A DNA stretch of 64,000 nt from Acidihalobacter prosperus (GTDB lineage: Bacteria; Pseudomonadota; Gammaproteobacteria; DSM-5130; Acidihalobacteraceae). This document shows positions 38,690 to 45,754 of this stretch, in pieces. The DNA is taken from positions 186,001-250,000 of the forward strand of contig NZ_JQSG02000001.1 in assembly GCF_000754095.2 (NCBI RefSeq), written 5' to 3'. Position 1 is the first letter of the stretch. The number at the start of each line of letters is the position of its first letter. Made by a program: the position numbers and the translations under genes. Below the pieces are notes generated by a model that saw only the letters and a list, made by a program, of their open reading frames with translations, was not told the DNA's origin and ran no database searches.

Positions 38690-39669
38690 GAGACCTTCCT
38701 TGTCGTGAGATAAAGGGCGGTGTAGGCGACGGCGCCACCCGCGACGCCCGCCAGCAGGCCGAGCGGCAGCCCGATCGAGGACGACGAAAGGGCCCTGTCG
38801 GAGCGGCTGGCGGCGACGTCGGTCGGATGACGGGGTCGCGCGACATAGGTCTCGTCCGAAACCGGCAGCGCCGTATGGGCCGCCCAGGCGCGCCAGCCGC
38901 CGGGGTAGACCTTGACTGCCGCTCCGAGGCCGGCGTGTAGCATGGCGAAATAGGCGATGCCGCCCATGGGATCTTCGGCATACGCAATGGCGCCGGCGAG
39001 CGTGGTGGCGGACGGCCGTGTGGCCTGCGGTGTCGAGAGCCCGTCCGCCGGTAGCGAGAGCGCGCCTGGTATATGCCCGCCGCGATAGGCGTCGATACGG
39101 ATGCCCAGATAGGCATCTCGGCCCCGGCCGTCGACCAGCAGCGGCGGGTGCGGTCGGGTCAACGCCCGCGCCAGTTCCGCGCGCCAGACGATCAGGCGCG
39201 CACGCGGCCGGCCCTGGTAGATCGGATCGGCCAGCAGTGAGCGCGGACGTCCCGGCGTTTCGGCGAGGCCTGCCGCGTGCAGGGCGGCTTGCAGTGGGCG
39301 CTGCAGAATCAGTACGCGCCGCTGTCCCGCGAGATAGAGGATTCCGGCAACGAAATCCCGCCGTTGCGCGCGCTCGCCGGCGACCACGAGCGTTTCACGA
39401 CCGGAGAGGCCGAGCGTCCCGAGCAGCCATGCGATCTGACGGAATGACGGCAGTCTTCCATGCGGCCCGAGCAGGTCGCCTGCCGGCAGACAGCGGGCGC
39501 CCGGCACCGATGCGCGTTCGCAATCGGCCAGTGGCCTGACATCGAGCACGACGGTGCCGGGGCGATCCAGCCAATGCGGATCGCCGGTGTAGGCGAGGTT
39601 ATTGGTGGCGCCGGCCGTGCCGGGGGCGGCCAGCAGCAGGCAGCAGGCGATGACAGCGGCACGCGACAT
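38680..39669 (-). CDS. Membrane-anchored tandem rhodanese lacking the active cysteine
   Basis: 329 residues: signal peptide (1-21), two rhodanese-like domains (about 27-130 and 155-270), and a C-terminal transmembrane helix (about 296-318) with a short basic cytoplasmic end. The second domain keeps the rhodanese frame (LLVDGRGRDAYLGI, GHIPGALSLP, VYPGGWRAW), but where the active-site Cys loop should stand it reads AYFAMLHAGLG, without Cys. The first domain has VVAGERAQRRD there, also without Cys. It is probably a binding or scaffold subunit at the periplasmic face of the membrane. It lies 4 bp after the GGC-ending small protein. Confidence 0.75.
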   Translation of the reverse strand: MSRAAVIACCLLLAAPGTAGATNNLAYTGDPHWLDRPGTVVLDVRPLADCERASVPGARCLPAGDLLGPHGRLPSFRQIAWLLGTLGLSGRETLVVAGERAQRRDFVAGILYLAGQRRVLILQRPLQAALHAAGLAETPGRPRSLLADPIYQGRPRARLIVWRAELARALTRPHPPLLVDGRGRDAYLGIRIDAYRGGHIPGALSLPADGLSTPQATRPSATTLAGAIAYAEDPMGGIAYFAMLHAGLGAAVKVYPGGWRAWAAHTALPVSDETYVARPRHPTDVAASRSDRALSSSSIGLPLGLLAGVAGGAVAYTALYLTTRKVSWN

Positions 39670-39673
39670 GGAT

Positions 39674-39955
39674 TCAGCAACCGCCGAACTGTACCGGCGC
39701 GGCGGCCGTGGATGGCACGCCGGCTACCGCTTTGGGGGGGTGCTCGATGTAGTATTCCATCAGCTGTGTCACGGTCATCTCGCCATGGCGATGTCCGACC
39801 CGGATGGGCTGGTCGAAGGCGTCGAGTGGTTGCGGTATGGCCGCCTGCTGCAGCGTATCCGGCGATACCGAGGCGAGCGGCGTCAATCCGATCGACAGGC
39901 CCAGGCTGGCAAGCAGAGTGGCGGTGCAGAAGATCAATATCCTGGCGTTGCTCAT
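39674..39955 (-). CDS. Small membrane-anchored protein with C-terminal Gly-Gly-Cys
   Basis: 93 residues. An N-terminal hydrophobic segment (about 5-27) anchors it, with the rest probably periplasmic. The chain ends in QFGGC, so the last residue is a cysteine on a flexible Gly-Gly arm after a Pro/Ala-rich linker. SoxY, the sulfur carrier of the Sox system, ends in GGCGG, which makes a carrier role attractive. No Ig-like SoxY domain is present. GGGAG lies seven bases before the ATG. The middle part (DQPIRV...TVTQLMEYY) weakly resembles the end of the 69-residue neighbour. Confidence 0.65.
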   Translation of the reverse strand: MSNARILIFCTATLLASLGLSIGLTPLASVSPDTLQQAAIPQPLDAFDQPIRVGHRHGEMTVTQLMEYYIEHPPKAVAGVPSTAAAPVQFGGC

Positions 39956-39974
39956 GGTCGTGCTCCCGGGGGCA

Positions 39975-40076
39975 TCATTTGCCGAAAGGGTCCTGGGTGA
40001 AGGCAACCCACATGATGTAGAAGGCGACGCAGAACATGCCGATCTGGATCAGGGTCGACAGGGTCATGGGGTTCAT
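39975..40076 (-). CDS. Tiny single-helix membrane protein
   Basis: 33 residues, nearly all one transmembrane helix (about 6-26), ending TQDPFGK. The ATG at 40076 overlaps the stop of the preceding gene as ATGA. An in-frame ATG at 40067 gives 30 residues and is better spaced from GGAGA, so the true start may be that one. Its operon position and the tight spacing to both neighbours argue that it is translated. Small proteins of this kind often stabilise membrane complexes; the partner is unknown. Confidence 0.55.
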   Translation of the reverse strand: MNPMTLSTLIQIGMFCVAFYIMWVAFTQDPFGK

Positions 40077-40282
40077 TCTCCAAGGTAGTGGCGCACCAGC
40101 GTGTTGACGTCTATGGGCTGGCCGCTGACCGGATCGAGCGCCTTCGGCGTGTAATAGGGCACGCCGTAGCGCGTAGCCTTGAGGTAGGGCGGCGCGGCCG
40201 TGGTGATGTAGCCCAGCCCGCCGATCGTCAGCACGGCGGCGAGCGCCGCCAGCGCCGACATCTGCCATTGCCCGCGTGTCAT
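40073..40282 (-). CDS. Small membrane protein, 69 residues
   Basis: One transmembrane helix at about 8-27, then a 40-residue exposed tail rich in Tyr and Pro (YLKATRYGVPYYTPKALDP) that ends GQPIDVNTLVRHYLGE. I do not recognise the family. AGGAG precedes the ATG at nine bases. It starts 1 bp after the tusA stop and its own stop overlaps the next tiny gene, so it is firmly part of the operon. Confidence 0.6.
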   Translation of the reverse strand: MTRGQWQMSALAALAAVLTIGGLGYITTAAPPYLKATRYGVPYYTPKALDPVSGQPIDVNTLVRHYLGE

Positions 40283-40283
40283 C

Positions 40284-40589
40284 TCAGTTTCTCCTGATCA
40301 CGACCTGCCAGCCCCGTTCGCCCTTGGGCGATCCGAGCAGGGTGCCGCCGAGTTCGGGCAGCATGGCGAGCACGGCCTCGTACGAGGTGGGGTTGTCGAT
40401 CTTCACGCCGACGATCTGTCCGCTCGCTGCCTTGCCGAGCGCCTTTTTGGTCATCAGTTGTGGGCGGGGGCAGGAATCGCCCAGGCAATCCACCCATTCG
40501 TCCACGTTCACTGAACGGCCGTCGTCAAGTGCCACTTGCGACGCGGTTGCGGGTGTCGCCGTTTGTTTTTTTCCACCGAACAATCCCAT
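40284..40589 (-). CDS. TusA-family sulfur carrier protein
   Basis: 101 residues. The TusA signature CPRP is at 40-43 (Cys40 carries persulfide sulfur), with an additional Cys35, and an N-terminal extension of about 25 residues rich in Lys, Thr and Ala. It follows the YeeE/YedE halves, like TsuB (YeeD) next to the thiosulfate transporter TsuA (YeeE) in E. coli, so it probably takes sulfur from the transporter on the cytoplasmic side. AGGAG stands six bases before the ATG. The 53-bp gap before it can form a short CGCCG/CGGCG hairpin. Confidence 0.9.
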   Translation of the reverse strand: MGLFGGKKQTATPATASQVALDDGRSVNVDEWVDCLGDSCPRPQLMTKKALGKAASGQIVGVKIDNPTSYEAVLAMLPELGGTLLGSPKGERGWQVVIRRN

Positions 40590-40642
40590 GGCTTTCTCCT
40601 GGTTGTGTGTCGCCGTGCGTATGCGGCGCGTAGCGTGTGTGT

Positions 40643-41356
40643 TCAGCCCTTGCCGGCCGCCGCGAGCGCGTCATCGTCCGCGTCGCCGGTGGTTTCGGAG
40701 GGCGAGGCCTGCTCGACGGCATTCACTGCGGCGATCGCGGGCGCGTTCCGGGCAGCAGTTTCGCGGGCTGCGGCCATTGCGCGTTCCTTGCGGACGATGG
40801 CGTAGTAGATGCCGCCGAGCACCAGGCTCTGCAGCAGGCCGAAGAAAATGGCCGGGATGCCGGTCTGCAGTTGCAGGGTCTGGGCATTGGCGAAGCCCAG
40901 CTGCAGGCTGCTCAGGTTGACGCTGCCGGACATGGTCGCCGGTGCCGGCGGCCACCAGGTGGCGGACCAGAACAGCGAGAACAGGAACATCCCCACGAAG
41001 GTGAACAGCAGTGCCCAGATCGCGCCGACGTTGCCTTCGCCGGACTTGACCCAGGTGGAGACCGTGCAGGCGCCGGCCAGCACCATGCCGATGCCGAACA
41101 GGAACAGGCCGATGACCTGGTTGAGACCGACCTCGAAATGCATGGGATGGCCGCCGCCGACGCTGATGAAGGCGGTGAAGCCGATGGTCAGGATCATCAT
41201 GCACACCAGCAGGGCCTTGGTGTTGCGGTAGCTCTTGAACAGCATGGCATCGCGCAGGGCAGCGGTGTTGCAGAAGCGCGAGCGCTGAACCAGAAAGCCG
41301 ACGACGGAGCCGAACATGAAGGCGGCAAGGCATTGCGTAAGCGATGAAAGTTCCAT
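40643..41356 (-). CDS. YeeE/YedE transporter, C-terminal half
   Basis: 237 residues with about five transmembrane helices. The family motifs are RSRFCNTAALRD (Cys29) and GMVLAGACTVSTW (Cys97); such cysteines line the thiosulfate path in YeeE. A hydrophilic Ala/Glu-rich tail of about 40 residues follows the last helix. It is 3 bp after the N-terminal half, and the two together match one full YeeE/YedE chain. The substrate, thiosulfate or another sulfane, is inferred from the family and neighbours. Confidence 0.88.
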   Translation of the reverse strand: MELSSLTQCLAAFMFGSVVGFLVQRSRFCNTAALRDAMLFKSYRNTKALLVCMMILTIGFTAFISVGGGHPMHFEVGLNQVIGLFLFGIGMVLAGACTVSTWVKSGEGNVGAIWALLFTFVGMFLFSLFWSATWWPPAPATMSGSVNLSSLQLGFANAQTLQLQTGIPAIFFGLLQSLVLGGIYYAIVRKERAMAAARETAARNAPAIAAVNAVEQASPSETTGDADDDALAAAGKG

Positions 41357-41359
41357 GGC

Positions 41360-41851
41360 TCAGGCCTCCATCACGCGCTTGTAGATCAGCGATCCGACCC
41401 ATGCGCCGACGATGATGCCGCTCACCGAGAGGTAGCCGCCGAGGTTCATTTCCGGGGTGAGCCCGAAAAAGGTGCTGACGTTGCAGACGAAGGCCAGACG
41501 GATGCCGATCCCCATCAGCAGGCCGCCGATGGTGATCATGATCCATTCGCTGAGGTGCCGCGGCACCCGCCAGTAGAATTCGCGGCTGCCGACCGCGGCC
41601 ACGATGGCGCCGAAGAACATGCCGAGGCTGATGTAGATCTTCCAGTAATACGGCGTGGGCTCGAAGGCGTATTGCCAGAACGGGATGCGGTAGATCTGAT
41701 CGCCCATGAACAGCTTGGCGACCAGGCCGGTGATCATGGTTTCGCCGCCGCCCACGGTCCAGGCGCCGACGACCAGAAACAGGAATACGTCGAGCAGCGC
41801 GATGATGCTCAGCGCGACGATCGGATCGATGGTTTTCTTGAACAGTTGCAT
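41360..41851 (-). CDS. YeeE/YedE transporter, N-terminal half
   Basis: 163 residues with about four transmembrane helices and the motif LAFVCNVSTFFG (Cys123), which corresponds to the first Cys-containing repeat of YeeE/YedE. The ATG at 41851 has GGGAGAGG upstream; the longer frame of 17 codons lies across the predicted transcription start. It is the first gene of the 12-gene sulfur operon and sits about 29 bases after the predicted sigma-54 start site. A paired half-size gene follows immediately. Confidence 0.87.
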   Translation of the reverse strand: MQLFKKTIDPIVALSIIALLDVFLFLVVGAWTVGGGETMITGLVAKLFMGDQIYRIPFWQYAFEPTPYYWKIYISLGMFFGAIVAAVGSREFYWRVPRHLSEWIMITIGGLLMGIGIRLAFVCNVSTFFGLTPEMNLGGYLSVSGIIVGAWVGSLIYKRVMEA

Positions 41852-41890
41852 GGCCTCTCCCTGCGTGCACCGCGTATGTGCGGGAAAGGG

Positions 41891-41906
41891 AGCAAGGGGC
41901 ATGCCA
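41891..41906 (-). promoter_or_regulatory. Sigma-54 promoter (-24/-12) of the sulfur operon
   Basis: On the minus strand TGGCATG-CCCC-TTGCT matches the -24/-12 consensus TGGCACG-N4-TTGCT except for one C-to-T. The invariant GG and GC are present at the right distance. The expected start is near 41880, about 29 bases before the first gene. The element lies directly downstream of a gene for a sigma-54 activator. Confidence 0.8.
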
Positions 41907-41924
41907 TTACCCGTAATTCATTGA

Positions 41925-41937
41925 AATCAACGTGTTG
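41925..41937 (-). promoter_or_regulatory. IHF binding site between activator sites and promoter
   Basis: AATCAA-CGTG-TTG (written on the plus strand) fits the IHF consensus WATCAANNNNTTR at every fixed base. It is centred about 50 bp upstream of the predicted start, where IHF bends DNA in sigma-54 promoters so that the activator can touch the polymerase. Confidence 0.65.
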
Positions 41938-41969
41938 TGCGCCACGCGCACGTGCGCATCTGTTCGATG

Positions 41970-42007
41970 GTCTCGTTTTGAGACAATCGCCTGTCCCGAA
42001 ACGAGAC
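41970..42007 (-). promoter_or_regulatory. Two inverted-repeat activator sites (UAS)
   Basis: Copy 1 is GTCTCGTTTTGAGAC (41970-41984). Copy 2, on the other strand, is GTCTCGTTTCGGGAC (41993-42007). They share 13 of 15 bases and the form GTCYC-N5-GRGAC. Their centres are 23 bp apart, about two helical turns, and lie about 97 and 120 bp upstream of the predicted start: the usual place for NtrC-type activators. Confidence 0.75.
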
Positions 42008-42015
42008 AGCGGTCG

Positions 42016-43350
42016 TCAATCGAGGCCCAGCTTGCGGCGCAGCGTCGAACGGCTGATGCCGAGCCGCCTGGCCGCAGCCATCTGGTTGCCGTCACAGGAT
42101 TCCAGCACCCGACGGATGTGCGCCAGCTCGACTTCGGACAGGGGCTGAAGCTCGCCGCCAGCCGAGCCGCCAGGGGGCGCAACGACCGGGAGGTTGTCGA
42201 ACAGTAGGGATTCGGCATCCAGGGTTTCGCTGTCGCTCAGCGCGAAGCTGCGTTCGAGCACGTTGCGCAGCTGGCGCACGTTGCCGGGCCAGTCGTGCGC
42301 GCTGAGCCGGCGCCGTGCCTGGGCGTTGACCGCGAGCGCGTCACGGCCGGTCTTGTGTCGCAGGCGCTCGACGAAATGGTCAACCAGGGGCGCGATATCG
42401 TCGCGCCGCTCGCGCAGCGGCGGTATCCGCACCGGCATCACGTTGAGGCGAAACAGAAGATCCGAGCGGAAACTGCCGGCGTTTACCATTTCGCCGAGGT
42501 CGCGGTTGGTGGCGGTGATCACACGGACATCGACCCGGGTACTGCGCGAACCGCCTACGGGGCGGACTTCGCCCTCCTGCAGTACGCGCAGCAGCTTCGC
42601 CTGCAGACGCGGACTGACGTCGCCGACCTCGTCCAGAAACAGCGTGCCGCGGTCGGCTTGCCCGAACAGCCCCTCGTGCTGGGCCACGGCGCCGGTGAAG
42701 GCGCCTTTCACGTGACCGAACAGCTCGGAATCCAGCAGATCCTCCGGCAGGGTGGCGCAGTTGACGGCGACGAAGGGCGCGGCGGCGCGGCGGCTGGTGC
42801 GGTGAATGGCGCGTGCGAGCACTTCCTTGCCGACCCCGGTTTCGCCGGTGATCAGTACGGGCACGTCCTGATCCCTGATGCGCTGGATCAGATCGGCGAT
42901 GCCGCGCATCGCAGGGCTCTTGGCGATCAGGGCGGCATCGGGTCGGCCGTCGAGCTGCGCGCGCAGCCGGCTGACCTCCTCGCCGAGCTGTTTGCGTTCG
43001 AGCACCTTGACCACGCGCAGCAGCAGTTCGTCTGGATTCACCGGTTTGGTCAGATAGTCGTAGGCGCCGAGCCGCATGGCATCCACCGCATTTTCGATCG
43101 AGCCGAAGGCGGTCATCACGATGCTTTGCGTGTCGTCGCCGCGTTCGCGCAGCAGTTCGACGATTTCCAGGCCATTGCCGTCACCCAGACGCAGGTCGGT
43201 GATCACGAGGTCCATGCGATGACGATCGAGATGCGCGGAAGCCTCCGCGACCGAACCCGCCTCGATCACCTGGTGCCCGCGAGCCTTGAGCATCAGGCCC
43301 AGGCTGGCGCGCACGGCGTATTCGTCGTCGACGATCAGGATGTTGGCCAC
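42016..43350 (-). CDS. Sigma-54-dependent response regulator, NtrC family
   Basis: 444 residues. Receiver domain (1-120) with phospho-acceptor Asp52, AAA+ domain (about 140-375) with GETGVGKE Walker A, GAFTGA at 216-221 for contact with sigma-54, and a Fis-type helix-turn-helix at the end (NQMAAARRLGISRSTLRRKL). All parts needed for activation are intact. It follows the kinase gene by 3 bp, and its stop is only 8 bp from the two activator sites, so it is the obvious regulator of the sulfur operon downstream. Sigma-54 two-component systems are known to control sox genes in Acidithiobacillus caldus. Confidence 0.93.
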   Translation of the reverse strand: MANILIVDDEYAVRASLGLMLKARGHQVIEAGSVAEASAHLDRHRMDLVITDLRLGDGNGLEIVELLRERGDDTQSIVMTAFGSIENAVDAMRLGAYDYLTKPVNPDELLLRVVKVLERKQLGEEVSRLRAQLDGRPDAALIAKSPAMRGIADLIQRIRDQDVPVLITGETGVGKEVLARAIHRTSRRAAAPFVAVNCATLPEDLLDSELFGHVKGAFTGAVAQHEGLFGQADRGTLFLDEVGDVSPRLQAKLLRVLQEGEVRPVGGSRSTRVDVRVITATNRDLGEMVNAGSFRSDLLFRLNVMPVRIPPLRERRDDIAPLVDHFVERLRHKTGRDALAVNAQARRRLSAHDWPGNVRQLRNVLERSFALSDSETLDAESLLFDNLPVVAPPGGSAGGELQPLSEVELAHIRRVLESCDGNQMAAARRLGISRSTLRRKLGLD

Positions 43351-43353
43351 GGT

Positions 43354-44784
43354 TCAGCGGGTCTCCAGTTCGAAGGCGACCTCGGTGCCCGCGCCGGGCT
43401 GGCTGGCGATGTCGAGGACGCTGGCGTGTTGCATGAGTATGCGCTGCACGATGGCGAGACCCAGGCCGGTTCCGCCCTTGCGGCCGGAGACGAATGGCCG
43501 CCGGACCTTTCCCAGCAGTTCCGGCGCGATGCCCTCGCCGCTGTCGCGGATCGCCACGCGCAAGCGGCACGGCGAACGCGTTGCCAGGCTGACGGTGAGA
43601 CGGCCGTGTCCGCCCATCGCCTGAACGGCATTGCGCATCAGATTCCACAATACCTGACGCATCTGGTCCTGGTCGAAGACCGCGGTGCGCTGCGGGACGT
43701 CGAGCCGACGCACGATCTCGATGCCGTCGGCCACGTCGGGATCTTCCGCAAACAGAGTGATGACCTCATCGATCAGGTCGACCAGATCGTGCCGTTCGAG
43801 CTGGGACTCGCGCACGCGCGAGAAGTCGAGGAAGCTTTCGAGGATGCGTTGCAGGCGGCCGGCCTCACCGTTGATGATGCGCCGTACCTTGTTGCGGTCG
43901 TCGGCGTCCAGTTCCGGTTCGCCGATCAGGCTGACGGAGTTGATGACCGCCGCCAGCGGATTGCGGATTTCATGTGCGATGCTGGCCGCCAGTTCGCCGA
44001 CGCAGGCCAGCCGCTCGGCGTCCATGCGTTTTTCGTGTTCGCGCACCACGGCCTGCGAGGTCTCGCGCAGCGAGTCCAACATGCCGTTGAAGGCCTTGGC
44101 GAGCATGCCGACTTCATCGCGGCTGCGTATTTCCACGCGCGCGCCCAGATCGCCGCCGGCGATGCGCCGCACCGCGGTGCCCAGGCGGTGCAGATTGCGC
44201 GTGATGGCGTAGGACAGCAGCCAGGCGGCGCCGCCGCCGATGAGCAACGCGGCGAGTATGAACAGCAGGCCTTCGTTGCGGATGCGCTGCAGTTCGCGGT
44301 GCATGCCGGCAGTGGACAGGCCGAGGTAGACGGTGCCGACCACGCGTCCGGCAACGCGGACCGGTTCCTCCAGGCGCATGAGACGGGCACGCGGCCGGGC
44401 GATGTCGGGCCGCACGGCCGCCAGCGGGCGTCCGACGTCGCCGCCCGAGGTGCTTGCCAGCACTTCGCCGCGTTCGTCGACGATCAGGCCGTAGGCCACG
44501 TCGGGCTGCTGGCGCACACGCCCGGTCACTTCCGCGAGCGAGGCCAGATCCTCCGACAGCAGCGCGTTGGTGCTGGCCACCGCCATCAGGTTCACCAGCG
44601 AATGGCCGCGGCTCTCCAGTTCCGTACGAATGCCGGCGGATTGTTCGTTGACGGCATCCCAGATGAAACCGCCCATCAGGATCACGTGCACCAGCGACAC
44701 GGAGAGGATCAGGCGCATGCGCAGGGTCGACCACCAGGGGATGCGTTCGCTGCTGCGCAGCGTCCAGCCGGCGGCGGGTTTCAT
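43354..44784 (-). CDS. Membrane sensor histidine kinase
   Basis: 476 residues. Two transmembrane helices (about 24-44 and 172-194) enclose a periplasmic domain of about 125 residues, followed by HAMP (about 194-245), a dimerisation helix with phospho-acceptor His271 (AHEIRNPL) and an HATPase domain (NLMRNAVQAM; DSGEGI; GTGLGLAIV). It lies between the PhnD-like gene (3 bp) and its response regulator (3 bp). The periplasmic part probably contacts the binding protein. Confidence 0.93.
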   Translation of the reverse strand: MKPAAGWTLRSSERIPWWSTLRMRLILSVSLVHVILMGGFIWDAVNEQSAGIRTELESRGHSLVNLMAVASTNALLSEDLASLAEVTGRVRQQPDVAYGLIVDERGEVLASTSGGDVGRPLAAVRPDIARPRARLMRLEEPVRVAGRVVGTVYLGLSTAGMHRELQRIRNEGLLFILAALLIGGGAAWLLSYAITRNLHRLGTAVRRIAGGDLGARVEIRSRDEVGMLAKAFNGMLDSLRETSQAVVREHEKRMDAERLACVGELAASIAHEIRNPLAAVINSVSLIGEPELDADDRNKVRRIINGEAGRLQRILESFLDFSRVRESQLERHDLVDLIDEVITLFAEDPDVADGIEIVRRLDVPQRTAVFDQDQMRQVLWNLMRNAVQAMGGHGRLTVSLATRSPCRLRVAIRDSGEGIAPELLGKVRRPFVSGRKGGTGLGLAIVQRILMQHASVLDIASQPGAGTEVAFELETR

Positions 44785-44787
44785 GGG

Positions 44788-45651
44788 CTATTTTACCTCC
44801 CGGTATTCGGCGTTGCGGGCGCGGATGAAGCCTTGCGGAAAGCCGAGTTTGCTAAGGATCGCGCGATCTCGCGGGTGTGTGTGCAGGGCCAGCAGGCTGG
44901 CGGTGATGTCCTGACGCAGCGCGGCAGGGAGGCTGTCGAGCACGGCGATGGGCATCTGTGGCTGCGGCGGCGTTTCGGCAATCACGCGCAGGTTGCGGCG
45001 TATCGCGGGCGGCATCGAACGCAGCGACGGCCACCAGGTGCCGGCCACGCCCACCAGCCCCGAATTCAGCGCCATGAGCACGGAGTCCTGCGAGCCGAAA
45101 TAGCGGATACGGCAGCAATGCGTTACGTCCACGCCGTGCGTGCGCAGATAGCCGCGGGTCATCACCGTGGCGGCGTAGGCGCGAGGGTCGGGAAAACCGA
45201 CGATCAGACCTTTGTGCCACTGCGCCGGGTCGATGCCGTGCAGCGGGCTGTCCCTGCGCACCACGAGGATGCCGGTGAACGGCTCTCCCAACACCTTCGC
45301 CACGGCGTCGTAGCCGGCCTTCTCGGCTTGAGTGAACAGCAGCGGGTTGAGGTAGACGATGTCGTAGTCGTGATGCATCACGCGCTGCATGAAGATCGTG
45401 AAACTGGGCGCGGTGACGAATTGCACCGGGCGATGCAGCGAGCGTTGCAGGTATTCGACCAGCGGCATGAACATGTCGGCCAGTTTGGTGGGGCTTTGCA
45501 GCGGCAGTACGCCGAAGCGCAGCCACCGACCATCCGTCTGAGGCGGGTTGGCCGGTTGCGCATGGCCGGGCGATATCCACACCAACAGCAGGAGCAGGCA
45601 ATGGGCGGCAAGCCTCGCGCGCGCGGTGCCGGGGTTCGGATTCGATGACAT
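44788..45651 (-). CDS. PhnD/transferrin-type periplasmic binding protein
   Basis: 287 residues with a signal peptide (1-31) and a two-lobed binding fold of the phosphate/phosphonate/oxyanion PhnD family: LRFGVLPLQSPTKLADMFMPLVEYL at its start and IVGFPDPRAYAATVM. There is no ABC permease or ATPase nearby. It is the first gene of a kinase operon, so it is more likely a ligand-sensing partner of the kinase than a transporter part. A sulfur oxyanion ligand is inferred from the regulated genes. A Cys-Cys pair (THCCRIRYF) is unusual for the family. Confidence 0.82.
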   Translation of the reverse strand: MSSNPNPGTARARLAAHCLLLLLVWISPGHAQPANPPQTDGRWLRFGVLPLQSPTKLADMFMPLVEYLQRSLHRPVQFVTAPSFTIFMQRVMHHDYDIVYLNPLLFTQAEKAGYDAVAKVLGEPFTGILVVRRDSPLHGIDPAQWHKGLIVGFPDPRAYAATVMTRGYLRTHGVDVTHCCRIRYFGSQDSVLMALNSGLVGVAGTWWPSLRSMPPAIRRNLRVIAETPPQPQMPIAVLDSLPAALRQDITASLLALHTHPRDRAILSKLGFPQGFIRARNAEYREVK

Positions 45652-45754
45652 GCCGATCTCGACGGACTCAATGAGAATACCGAATCAAGGTATAACGCGA
45701 CTCTATCGAGATGCAATCCGGCATGCGCGACAGGGCGCATGCGCCGCCGGTCGC

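Noticed and set aside
42295-45648. A 1117-residue plus-strand open frame across the whole sensor operon
   Set aside because: It is antisense to three well-defined genes (response regulator, kinase, binding protein). The composition (His/Gln/Arg/Ala-rich) is that of a high-GC shadow frame, with no domain.
45715-45740. Possible second sigma-54 promoter before the PhnD-like gene
   Set aside because: GCAA-N5-CATGCG on the plus strand has the wrong spacing and lacks the invariant GG at -24.
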